In this document: piece by piece, positions 10,651 through 20,853 of the stretch
Layout of the letters: every line of letters starts with the position of its first letter
How positions within the stretch are numbered: position 1 is the stretch's first letter
NCBI GenBank assembly: GCA_029953675.1
Contig: JAMWBK010000003.1
Span: 620,001-684,000 of the forward strand
Reading direction: 5' to 3'
Source: Rhodosorus marinus
Lineage: Eukaryota > Rhodophyta > Stylonematophyceae > Stylonematales > Stylonemataceae
DNA length: 64,000 nucleotides
Made by a program: the position numbers and the translations under genes
Notes under the pieces: generated by a model
Seen by the model: only the letters and a program-made list of their open reading frames with translations
Database searches by the model: none
What the model was told of the DNA's origin: nothing

Positions 10651-12108
10651 ATGGAGAAAGAGCGGTTTGAATGGCTCTCCCTGGCGAGGCATATGGCTGC
10701 AGAGGCTGGTGTTTTGATCCGCTCGGCATCGGAGTCCGCGAGGAGCGAAGGAGTGGGAAAGGAAAAAAGCTGCTCCGTGGATTTGGTTACTGAGTATGAC
10801 CGGCAGGCTGAGGATATTATTCTCTCCAAAATCAGGGATCGGTATCCTGATCATGGTATAATATCAGAGGAGTCGAATCCAAAGGGAGAACTCAAGAAAG
10901 TTACCTGGGTTGTGGATCCAATCGACGGAACAACAAACTTCATCGCCGGGCTTCCTGAAGTTGCCGTATCCATTGGAATCATCGTCGATGGGAAGCCGGA
11001 AGTGGGCGTTGTTTATAATCCAATCAGGAATGAAATCTTCCATGCGGTTCGTGGGTGTGGAGCTTTTTTGGATGATCGACCGATCCGTGTCAACGAAGGA
11101 ATTACGTTGTCGCAGTAAGTCATAAGCCCTTCCCCTCTCTCGATCGCATTCATTCGCCTCATCCGTGCTGGCTTTGGTGTAACTCTCGTTCGAGCGTGGG
11201 TCGTAACATTGGTCGTAACATTGGTCGTAACATTGATCGTAACACTGGTAGTAACATTGGTCGTAACATTGGTCGTAACATTGATCGCAACATTGGTCGT
11301 AACATTGGTCGTAACATTGGTCGTAACATTGGTCGTAACATTGGTCGTAACATTGGTCGTAACATTGGTCGTAACATTGGTCGTAACATTGGTCGTAACA
11401 TTGGTCGTAACATTGGTCGTAGCATTGGTCGAAGCATGGGTCGTAATTTTTGATCGGAGATTCGTTGCAACGTAGCTGATCCATCCGGCGGAGTTGTTGG
11501 CAGCCAGCTTCCTTTTGAGTTTCGGCTGAACTGGACCGGAATAGAAACCATCCCCACCTCACACACCCAACTACTTTTGAGAATCGATCAACTCATTCGA
11601 AGCGGCTATCCTGATTTCACCTCGCGTCTAAAACCTCCTTCCTCTCAGGGCGATTGTCTGTGTTGAATTCGGTTACGTAAGAACGAACGAGGGAGCTGTT
11701 ACTATGCTTGAACCCGTAAGAAAACTTTTGAACAGGTCTGTAAGGACGATTAGAATGATTGGCAGTGGAGCCCTCGACCTGTGTTTCGTCGCTTGCGGTC
11801 GGTTGGATGCGGTCTATGCGGGTATTGCCGGAGAGGGGTAAGCTAACATAACCTATCTGCAAATGTAGCTCACACTTTTTTGTATTGTGCGAAAAACTGA
11901 AGAAGCAACCTACGTCTCAATGTTTTCTTTTGGTAGCTGGTACCCTTGGGACTACGCGGCTGGTGGGTTGATAGCAGAAGAGGCAGGAGCGAAGCTGTGT
12001 AAGGTAGACGGTTCAGAGTTTTCAATTTTCGGTGATAGCGTCGTCTGTTCATCGCCATCAATTGTCGGTGATATCCTCGAGGTTATAAAGCCGGAATCTC
12101 AAAGCTGA
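10651..12108 (+). CDS. IMPA: Inositol monophosphatase family protein
   Basis: Three exons, 10651-11114, 11649-11837 and 11937-12108, give 274 codons, the usual IMPase size. The enzyme hydrolyses myo-inositol monophosphate to free inositol using magnesium and feeds phosphoinositide synthesis. Metal-binding residues are in place: Asp50 (VTEYD), Glu74 (EES), Asp89 and Asp92 in WVVDPIDGTTNF, and Asp223 in PWDYAAG. The split GGC-TGG codon across intron 2 rebuilds this second signature exactly. Intron 1 (534 bases) is far longer than intron 2 (99 bases) because it carries a 21-copy 12-bp minisatellite. Related activities in the same superfamily (galactose-1-phosphate phosphatase, histidinol phosphatase) cannot be excluded, but similarity to animal IMPA is strong throughout. 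The gene is convergent with PRP17. Confidence 0.96.
11199..11450 (+). repeat. 12-bp minisatellite inside IMPase intron 1
   Basis: Twenty-one units of GGTCGTAACATT or close variants run head to tail for 252 bases. Substitutions (GATCG, AACACT, GTAGT) cluster in the first units and the last three, while the central units are identical, as expected from recent expansion in the middle. The period is a multiple of three, so every frame is open and yields spurious repetitive peptides on both strands. Confidence 0.97.
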
Positions 12109-12494
12109 TACTAAACAAAAAACCTAATTACATTGGTTGATTACCACGTCTACCACAAACCCACTAGCTACCTTACAAAGGGGCAAGAGAGTCTCCTTCC
12201 GTCTTCCCACGTTCATTTGTACTATCACAAGGGCAGCTCTGGGCCTATACGGGAAGACTAAACAAGCGACAGTTCAGACCAAGGAACGAAGGAGTGCCCT
12301 TTCAGCACGGCCTCCGCTGAAAAGCCTCTCTGCTGATCTTCACGATTGCTCGTGTATGAACTCTCTAGCCAACCCGCTTGTAGGAGATCCTTTACACGGC
12401 AACCGGACCACCGAATGGGGAATCTTTCAAAATCGTCAGTAAACACAATGATCCAATTTGGGAGAGCCGAAGAGAGCACTTCATCCTAGCCACC
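12109..12494. other. Convergent intergenic spacer
   Basis: This spacer separates the 3' ends of IMPase (plus) and PRP17 (minus). It must hold both 3' UTRs; no further gene is visible. Confidence 0.6.
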
Positions 12495-15400
12495 TCAATC
12501 CCAATACTTGATCAACCCATCCCATCCACAGCTCGCAACTTTCGAAGGTTCAGTTGGATGCCACTCAATCCCTATTGCCACTCCATCATGCGCCTGTTGA
12601 ACGAGAAAGGAATAGGCACCGAGCATTGAGCACATATGGCATACATCGGACGGAAAATATATGTATATATATATTGGACAGCTGAGCAGCGCAATCCTCA
12701 CCTTAAGACTTCTGAATATTCTTGTCGTCTTCCAGTCCCAGAAGAACAAACGACCAGTAGAGTCACCAGAACCCAAAAAGCGTCCATCCGGAGCGAATGC
12801 CAACTGACAAGCATACCCAGCAACAAGATGACCCCTGAAGTTCTTCTTACTATTGAGTTTGAACCGATTCTGAGTTGCATAGGTTATAACCTGACAGGCG
12901 AAAACAGGAAATTCGACTTGTCAGATTGGTCTCTTTGCCACCAGCTTTCTTGGAAAGGATGAGCACGAGAGAATGCTGCTCCTTCCCCGGATGACCGTAA
13001 CTAGTTGGAGCTATAGCCTGGCCTTTTGTGCTCAAGAAGAACTGGGAAAGGCCGTTTGCAAAGCGCTCAGCATACCTGGTTGTCCAAGCTTTGACAGCAG
13101 ACCCACTTCCCGTTGGGGTGTGGTGCTACTGCTGGCATGGAGTGCATGGTCGGGTCAGAGATATACTTGATGACGACGGGAATTCCCCACTCCCAAACGC
13201 GAAGTGTCTTGTCGTCTGACGACGATACAAATCTACGGTTCTGGTCAATGAAGGTTATCGTGTTTACGGCTCCAAGGTGTTGGTTATACTCCTGGACAAT
13301 CTGCTCGACACACGAAGCGACACATACGGGGATTCTTGTCAGCGTTCTTCTGCGCAGTTGGAACACCCTTTCGCAGCGAGAGACATGACATGAAACCATG
13401 CTGGTCGATTTCCGATGCTTACCTCGCCTGATCGAGTGTCATATTGAACTATCTTCTTGTCTGAGCAGCCTGCGACAAACTCGTTCTGCTTGTCCTCGTC
13501 AGGATTGTACTTGATACAATAAGGTATCGCACGGTTGGAGAAAGTACTGATGTATTGTCCTAAGCCGGAAGACGATCAATCCACAGGGTCAGGATAATGA
13601 ATACTAGAAGTAAACTCCTCCTCGGAACTCCCTAGGGACAAACCGCTCTCACCTGTTTCCGTATCCCAAAGCTTGACAGTCCGATCATAGCTGGCGCTAA
13701 GAAAGTGCTTCCCATCTCCACTGAATGCCACGTCCCTCACAGACTTGCCATGACCAGAGTACGTGCGATAGCATTTTCCGTGCGAACCAACGTCCCATAT
13801 CTTCACCTGGGAATCCATTCCAGCGGACAGGAGGAGATGGCCATACTTGGGAAAGAATCGAACAGCAGAAACACCCTAACCCAAAAACAAAAACAAAACT
13901 GAACCAAGATCAGAAATTGACCAAGACCCTTCGAGGTCCTCCAAGCATATGACCACCAGGCTCAAAGCGCCACGCTTCGAAGACGAGTTTCAAGTCATAG
14001 GAACATGAACATTTACGCAGCCCTCATCCGAGTTGTTACTGCTAGTCCAGCTGTCTTCAAAAACGGTCTATTTCTGACAAGAGTGCTAAAAGTATACGCA
14101 ATCTATTCCAACTGGTACCGCTGTGCCTCTACAGAAGCGAAGCGATTGTATTCGAGCACAAGCCATGGGCGCTCATGACACTCGGATACCATGAAGATGG
14201 AAGCCATCTTTGCCGTGCTTATCGGCCCGGTCGATGAGGAACTTGGGGAATGGGTGAATATGAGAGGAAAATGGTTCCTAGGCCTCACCTTTTTATGTCC
14301 TGACCAGACATGAATGCATTTCTTCGGAATATACGAAGTGTATACTTCCATTTCGTCAATAGTTTTCGCGTGCTTTGGAGGTTTGATGTAAGAAGACCTG
14401 TGCAAGAAGATCATCGTTTCGAGAGCGTTCCCTGGTTAGTTCCGGAGGCGGATTAGAAAGAAAAGCCTTGGAAGCAAATGATAGAGACCAATTGTTCCTT
14501 TCTTCCGAGACGGTCAGGAGGGACGATCTAGAAAGGGTGGATCAAGGTTGCAAAGAAGGAATGACAAACCTTCCACCGAGATCCTTGGCGTTTCCATGGT
14601 ATGTGCTCGTCGGTTTAACTTCTTGCTGATCACCGTCCCTCTCCAAGGGAACGGGTAGATTCATCCGCCTATCCTCCACCGGAAACTCTCTTCTTCTCTT
14701 CGACCCTTCTTCATCCTCCGTTCTCCTCTCTTTTCCTACGGGTAAGACGTTTACGGATATTAGCCTTTTCTTAGCCGCATCTGCGCACGCACATCTTGAA
14801 GCGCGAATAAAGCACGGCTGGAAACTTTCTTCCAAGGTTGGTCCCAGATCTTTGTCGGTTATCACCTCAGTTTCCAACCGAACATTTTAGGCAAATACGT
14901 ACTCTTTTTCAGCTTGGATAGTCGTTTAATTCCTTGCTCTCCATCATTCTTATCCAGTGCACCGTATCCTTCATTTCCCCTGGTTTTCCCTCCCAAAGTG
15001 CTCAGTTTCTTATCGCCTTTAATAGTCGCTCCAGTCGGATCTTCGGCCTTCCTGCTGCTCTGGAACGAGTGGTATTGGGTCTCAAAAACGACATCCGGTA
15101 AAATGTGCTCTTCAGCAAAGCCTACCAACACGAACCGAAAAGAAAGCGTGAGAAAAATCAGCCCCGATCTTAGCATAGAAACTTGTGAGCCAAAAAAACG
15201 CTCTTTGCTTTCCTCGAGGGGGGAGAAAAGACGGAAAACCAAATCACACAACGAACAAATCCTTACCTGTGTGTACATTCTTTACACCCCTAGCGATCGT
15301 ACCACCCCCTCGTTTCGCCTCCAGAGGCCCAGAAACTGCTCCCCACATCTCCTCATATGCGGGATTATCCGTAACTGAAGATTCCCCCTGTTTCAAGCCC

Positions 15401-15495
15401 TTTCCAGTACCCAAACTGAGGGTCTCTGGCGCCGTTTCCACGCTCTGTGGTACGATCACTCCATCAACACCTTCTTCCTCCTCTCCAGTTCCCAT
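12495..15495 (-). CDS. PRP17: Pre-mRNA-processing factor 17 (WD40 splicing factor)
   Basis: Nine exons on the minus strand: 15495-15267, 15121-14903, about 14780-14570, 14397-14289, 13875-13653, 13559-13423, 13300-13076, 12890-12702 and 12593-12495, about 546 codons (human CDC40/PRP17 has 579). The product acts in the second catalytic step of splicing within the spliceosome. The N-terminal segment has the NPAYEEMWG motif (NPTYETMF in animals) and the LPKK-type [12 protein letters not shown] entry to the propeller. Seven WD40 blades follow, including [39 protein letters not shown] and a final [10 protein letters not shown]. Every junction from exon 4 on preserves frame and the family alignment. 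The acceptor of exon 3 is uncertain (an alternative lies upstream in frame), and a further 5' coding exon is possible because the first ATG is chosen only as the earliest in frame. Confidence 0.94.
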
Positions 15496-17688
15496 CGCTT
15501 TCTCCACTTTCTTTCTAAACTCCGAAACTTCTAACCCTTCAGCCCTTCCCCAGAACACAACATCAACCACTCCTTCCAACAACAACCCTCGGAAACCTTA
15601 TCGTTCCATCCCCACGCTCAGCGTCCATACGAAACTCAGCATTTCATACGCTTCGCTAGCGAAACATTAAGTACAAGCCTCGGCCTTGTCAAGAAATTCC
15701 AAACGACTCACACCCTAGAGAAGAGTATGCTCATGTCGGTCGGGTCCTCCCTTCCCCGTGCAGGCATCCGTCAACAGCTTCTCTTGAGAAAGAGATACGA
15801 CCAGAGACTTTCTGTCTGAGCGCCACCACAACAAGCCTGAGAAGAGACTGGATTGTTGAAGTTCGGGCAGGAGTCCAACGGAGCACTTGTAAACGACGGT
15901 CTGAGAATTTCAACTGGACATGCTCTGATGAGAGTCCTCACCATCTAAAGAACGGTGACTTCTTGTGAGTGGTCTTGTCCCTAAAGTCATCGTCTCTCAC
16001 AATCGAACTGAATCTGGATTCCTTTTAGCTTGGTTTCCGTCGTAACAGAGTGCTTGTGAACGACAGTCTGAGAATTCAATCGACAAAGCTCTTGATCTGA
16101 GAGTCTTCTCACCGTCTTACGAACTGTGAGTTGCCCCTTTCACCCGGGCTGACCGAAAAGGCATCGTCTCGGACAATCGACCTGAATTCTGGATTCTTTT
16201 TGAGTTTGGGAAGGAGTCGAACGGAGTGCTTGTAAACGACGGCCTGAGAAATAGTTGATAAAGAGCTCTGAGAATCCCACGATCTGAAGGCGTGGTTTGG
16301 CTGGACTGCTATCCTCTTGCCATCTTCTCAAACGGCCATCGACCGCGAGTAGGTCCCTAGTCTCCTTGCCTGAGCACCGACGCCGTTTTGCGTTGGTACG
16401 CTATTGAACAGAGCACTTGTAAACGACGATCTGAGAATTCTTGACAAGTTCTGAGCGGCCCACGTGCTGAGGATTTTGCACCATTTGTTTGATCCCGAGC
16501 GGGATTCCGCTTCCAAGCTCTTGCGCTTAGGCCTTGCAAGTCAAGCGACAATTACAAAGTTTTCTACACAGGAGTGCGTAGTTGTCGAGTCTATTCACTG
16601 GCGCCGTATTTCGCGCCAGGCTTAATTTCGCTTAATATTCACCACCAATTGGGTACGCATTCGCTCTTGGAGCGATCTAAACTTTTGCACCCTCCACGTC
16701 CCCCGCAAGGAGTGCCTCTCTGCAAAATATTCTATGAAAGATTTTGTGCTACTAGCAGATGTTCTCTTACGTCGCGTCTATGGTTCATGTTTCCAGATTT
16801 TACAACAGCCCATGAAATACACACAAAGAAAGGCTTACAGACCCGTCACAAAAAGAGGTGCACCCGCTCGCCCGGCAGCTCTTCAGATTCGCACTAGGGG
16901 AGCTTCTGTCTAGGGGCGACGTCATCTCCAATTTGCAAGGGAACATTCACGTCGATAACCGAAGCCACTTAAACAACCTCCGTGTCCACTTTGGGGAGAT
17001 ACTATCATCACAACCATTGTTCCTAGCTCTCTGCGCAAGTCCCTCTTTTCTCCGGGTCAACGGACGCGCAACTGGGCAAAATAAATTCTTCTTCGTACCG
17101 AATGCACAAAAGTTAGCATCACTGGGAATACGAAACACATCCAGTCTCAAACGCTCCGTCTCAATTGATCGAAACTACGATGACTTAATCAGCTCTGGGA
17201 AACAAGGAGAGCGTACAGAGTAGTACAAAACAAGTTGCGTTGGTTAGCGCTTTCGACAGAACGGAGTGCCTTAATGCCCCTCTGGAGACGAGCGGCGACT
17301 CCACTTCAAGGCGATTAGGCTGATCACGGGTCTGAACTCCACCAAAACATAAAACTGCTAGCTAAATTTTGACTCCACCCCACCTGGTTGGGAAAGCCTC
17401 CAGTTTGTTCGCCACGACGATCCGAATAAGAGTTTCCAGGTTTGTTTGTTCTGAATTTTTAAACGTCCGGAACAGGTTCTTCCGTTTTTGCCGGTTCTTG
17501 GCTCGTCTTGAAGACGAATACTACGGCACGGTTCGATCTCCGGGACGGTTGACTCAAGACTTTTTGGTCGGCTTGGCCACCCATAGTTGATCAGCAGGTG
17601 TCGTCGGTGAGATGCTTTTTGTTGGCTTCAGGATCTTCGGTTGAGTAACGTCTGTAAGGACCAGGTATTTAACTGGTTAGTGGCACGG
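15496..17688. other. Intergenic between PRP17 and UPF3
   Basis: Holds the PRP17 5' flank, the tandem array at 15840-16470 and about 1.2 kb with no recognised feature. Confidence 0.5.
15840..16470. repeat. Diverged tandem repeat array, unit about 167-187 bp
   Basis: Four copies of a block reading GAG(T/C)(G/A)CTTGT(A/G)AACGAC followed by CTGAGAA start near 15881, 16048, 16224 and 16411. The units share further blocks between these anchors: GGATT-CTTTT-AG-TT-GG upstream, and GAGAGTC-CTCACC-TCT and ATCGTCTC-ACAATCGA-CTGAAT-TGGATT downstream in the first two. Divergence between copies is considerable, so the array is old. No coding sense found. Confidence 0.75.
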
Positions 17689-19297
17689 TCAACTCATGCG
17701 CAGGTCTACTCGAAACTCGAGATGGCTGCAAAGGCAACGAAGGTTCCCTCCGGGTTCTGGAAACAAACCCCCCCGTATTTAGAGTAGTTCAGCTCATGGA
17801 GACGACGTACCGTTCTTTGGTTTCGAAACCGTTGGCGCGACTAGCTTCCCGTTAGTTCCACCAGAAGCTGGTGCCTTGGCTCCCTTACGCCTTCGAGAAG
17901 ACCGCTTCTTCTCCGCAGGTGCTGATGAGGGTTCCTGAGCTTTGTCCTTCTACGGTCGGAATAGAAGAGAATATGAATATACACGGACTCCTGTCTCGGT
18001 ACGCATCTTTTTGCGGAGAGCACTGCTCTTGCACAAGCGGAAAAATTCTCACCTGGGTCCTCTTGAGAATTGTCAAGTTGTTACTGTTAGGCTGATCTGT
18101 CTCTGCCGTCGTCCCGGCACCAGATTTCGAAGACGCTTTGGATTTTGACTTGATGGAAGAGGTCGACTGGTTCCCTGAGCTGTTTCCTCTCTTGTTCGAC
18201 TTTGACGACGACTTCTTCCCCTCCCTGCTCGCGGAAAAACGACAGGCCTTCTTAAGCAAAGGCTGTGCAGTTGAATAGGGAAAACCTTGCTCTATAAATC
18301 TTTTGAACCCGGCGTACTTTTCTCTTCTCCTCGCGCGCAGCTCAGCCATAAGCGGTGTCACGATTACCTCCCTCGTGGATGCGCTTTTCTGTGATCCTGC
18401 TGAGTATACGGAGTCGAATCTTGCCGTAGACGTGTTCGAGGCCGTCTGAACCTCTTCCGCCCATTCCTCCAGAAAGGCTTTGAAGTTTCCATCATTCTTT
18501 AGCGTACCCTCAAGTTTGCTGAGCTCGATGAAGAAAGAACAGCAAGGTTAGATTCCCCCCCTTGCACTGGACGCCCCCTCGACAATCACATCCAGAGGCA
18601 AGAACAAAAAAAAACATCCCCCTAGTATAATCCACTCACTTCTTCTCCTTCCGCTTTGAAGAAACGGGAATTCTCTGCAACGGAGCCCGCTCTACTCTTG
18701 CTCGGTAGTCAGAGAGGTTCTTTCCATCAGGGAATCGGTACCCGTTGAAGATGTCCTCAAACTTCAACGCCATCTCTACGCTCTTGAAGCTTAAGTAGCA
18801 CCTACAAGTCACCATGCGGATCAAGTCCGTGAGAAACAGCGGAAAATGAAGTGGTTTAGGCAAAGGAGTTCGCGAATGTCCCAAATCGATCCGTTTCCGA
18901 ATTTTGGGGGGGATTACTTGGCTTCAGGTACAAACCTTGAGTTCCGAAATCCAATCGCACTCGACGGAGGCGCTCCTGTGAGTCTCTTCCCAGTTTTGCC
19001 AGGAACAAAATTGCACCACTCCACTTCGAAACCTTCGGAAGCAGCTTTTGCTACTTCCAGGAAACCTTCCTCAGTTAGATTCGGCGGCAGCAACCTCACA
19101 ACTACCTTCACCCCTTTCGAAGACAGTCCAGAACGCCCAGATAGAACTGCACATCCAGTCACTGGCGGCCCTCCCGGCACCTGTCCCTGAGCCCCACTCC
19201 TACCACCCCCACCTCGTCTTCTACGCCCACGTCTACCCGTCCCTCCCTCCTTCTTCTTCCCCGACTCACCCTCCCCTCGCTTCCCCGCGCCTTCCAT
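17689..19297 (-). CDS. UPF3: Nonsense-mediated decay factor UPF3
   Basis: Exons 19297-18936, 18801-18640, 18518-18053, 17949-17811 and probably 17756-17689, about 398 codons. The Smg4/UPF3 RNP-type domain spans residues about 63-180: KVVVRLLPPNLTEEGFLE, then a WCNFVPGK block, then SRCYLSFKSVE and FNGYRFPDGK. Exon 3 carries the conserved TPLMAELRARRREK segment seen in plant and fungal UPF3, then a Lys/Ser-rich tail. UPF3 bridges UPF2 and the exon junction complex to trigger decay of mRNAs with premature stops, shuttling between nucleus and cytoplasm. I see no metazoan-style EJC-binding motif at the C terminus. The last small exon (22 codons) rests only on splice signals and frame and could be wrong. 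Confidence 0.88.
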
Positions 19298-20853
19298 AAC
19301 TCAAACTCAGCTTTACCCCTCACATCTCCCCCAACAAGGTTTCACAACCCCAAAAAGAAATCCTAATCTCTCACCTTCCAGCGCTACCATCACCACGAAC
19401 ACCACCACTCATCCTTGTACCAAATCACGTAACTCCTTCACCTCCAAAATTCCCCTTCGTCCCAAAACCCATCCAACTCCAACTCTCAAATCTTTCTCTC
19501 TCTCTCTCTCTCACACATAGAAACTCTCACGCCCGCAACGCGATTACTCGTCCTTACCACACATCTCTTTGTCCCATCCTACATTCCCATCCATCGCTCC
19601 ACTCCTTCATCACCAGGTCCATCTTCGTCCTCCCTCTCTTAAGCTGACCTCCTGAAACGTCTCAACGTGATCGGACAAACTCGACCGCCCTGGACGAGGG
19701 GGAACTCGTCCTCAAGATGATGTTCAACCTCTTCTCGGTGACGCTAACGCCAGTTTCATGGAGATTGTTTGGTAAGCTCGCACCGGATCACGAGTCAAAC
19801 CCCCTAATCCTGGCTACTTGGGGGAGAGAACCAGTTCCACTTCTGAAACGAAGCTGAACTAGTATTCAGGAGCCGCAGCATGTGTCTGAACCGAGTTCCT
19901 GCGCTTGCGAAGCCAGCTGCTCTGGTATGCTAGCTCCAGATCAGAGTGAAACCTACCGCTGCTTACCTGTCAGTGAATCAACTAGAACTCAGGAGGTGTC
20001 ACAGGAACTAGTTCGATGCAGAACCGTCGGCAGTATCGCTTGGTGCTTCCAGACTGTGATATAACTTTTCAAACGATACTAAACTAGCACTCTTGACTAC
20101 AGTGTAAAACCTCGTACCAGGCCAAGAATCGAAACCCACTGGTTAGAACAAAAGTGTGAAACTAGCCCAATCTTCATCCGGCTGGTTTCGGAAACCTCGC
20201 CCTGGATCGGAGCGAACCTGCTACCTACCCCTGCCAACCAAGTCAACTTGCAAGACGCAGCTGTCGTTCACCGGGTGTTTTCTCGAAGCAGAAGTTTCTA
20301 CCATACAGAATACACAAGCTTCATCCAGCAGTACGTAAAAGAGTTCGAGGGCTATTGCACAAACCAGTGGAACTTATGGTTCAGTGAAAGCACATCCAGT
20401 TCATCGGTTCGATCCGGGACTTCTTTCCGGAGTGAAGGGGTGTGCGCTTGCAGAAGTACACGGAAGTTCACATTGATGAAGTAGCTCGCGAAGCGAATTA
20501 TGACGCCTTGACAGCCCAGGATCAAAGACCGGGACCTCGAGTAGGCCATGGTCTTCATGGATATTCATCATACCATGGGGTAATAACTATTGTTTGTACG
20601 ATGGATTTTACTCGTTGTCGGGAGCAAAGGCTTCACCATCACTCGAGGCGAAACTTTCGCGTGAGCCGTTTTCTTTGATTTCAAATACAGTTCTCATTTA
20701 CTTTTAGACGAAGCCTTCTTCTTCGTTTTTCTGGGTTTGTCGATTTCCGTCCTCGCTCCCCACTTCATCTCCCACCAAGGTAGGAGATGCCAAAAAAAAA
20801 CCTCACTCGCTGGAAGTTCCCAGACAGTAAAAAGCGTAGCAGGAAAAGTGGTT
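19298..20853. other. Intergenic between UPF3 and MDH
   Basis: Contains a CT microsatellite near 19495-19512 and no recognised gene. The C-rich stretch before 19500 is probably the UPF3 5' flank. Confidence 0.5.

Noticed and set aside
11159-11562. Long open frames on both strands with repetitive peptides (CYDQ-type and NIGR-type)
   Set aside because: They are translations of the 12-bp minisatellite, which is open in all frames, inside a spliced intron of IMPase.
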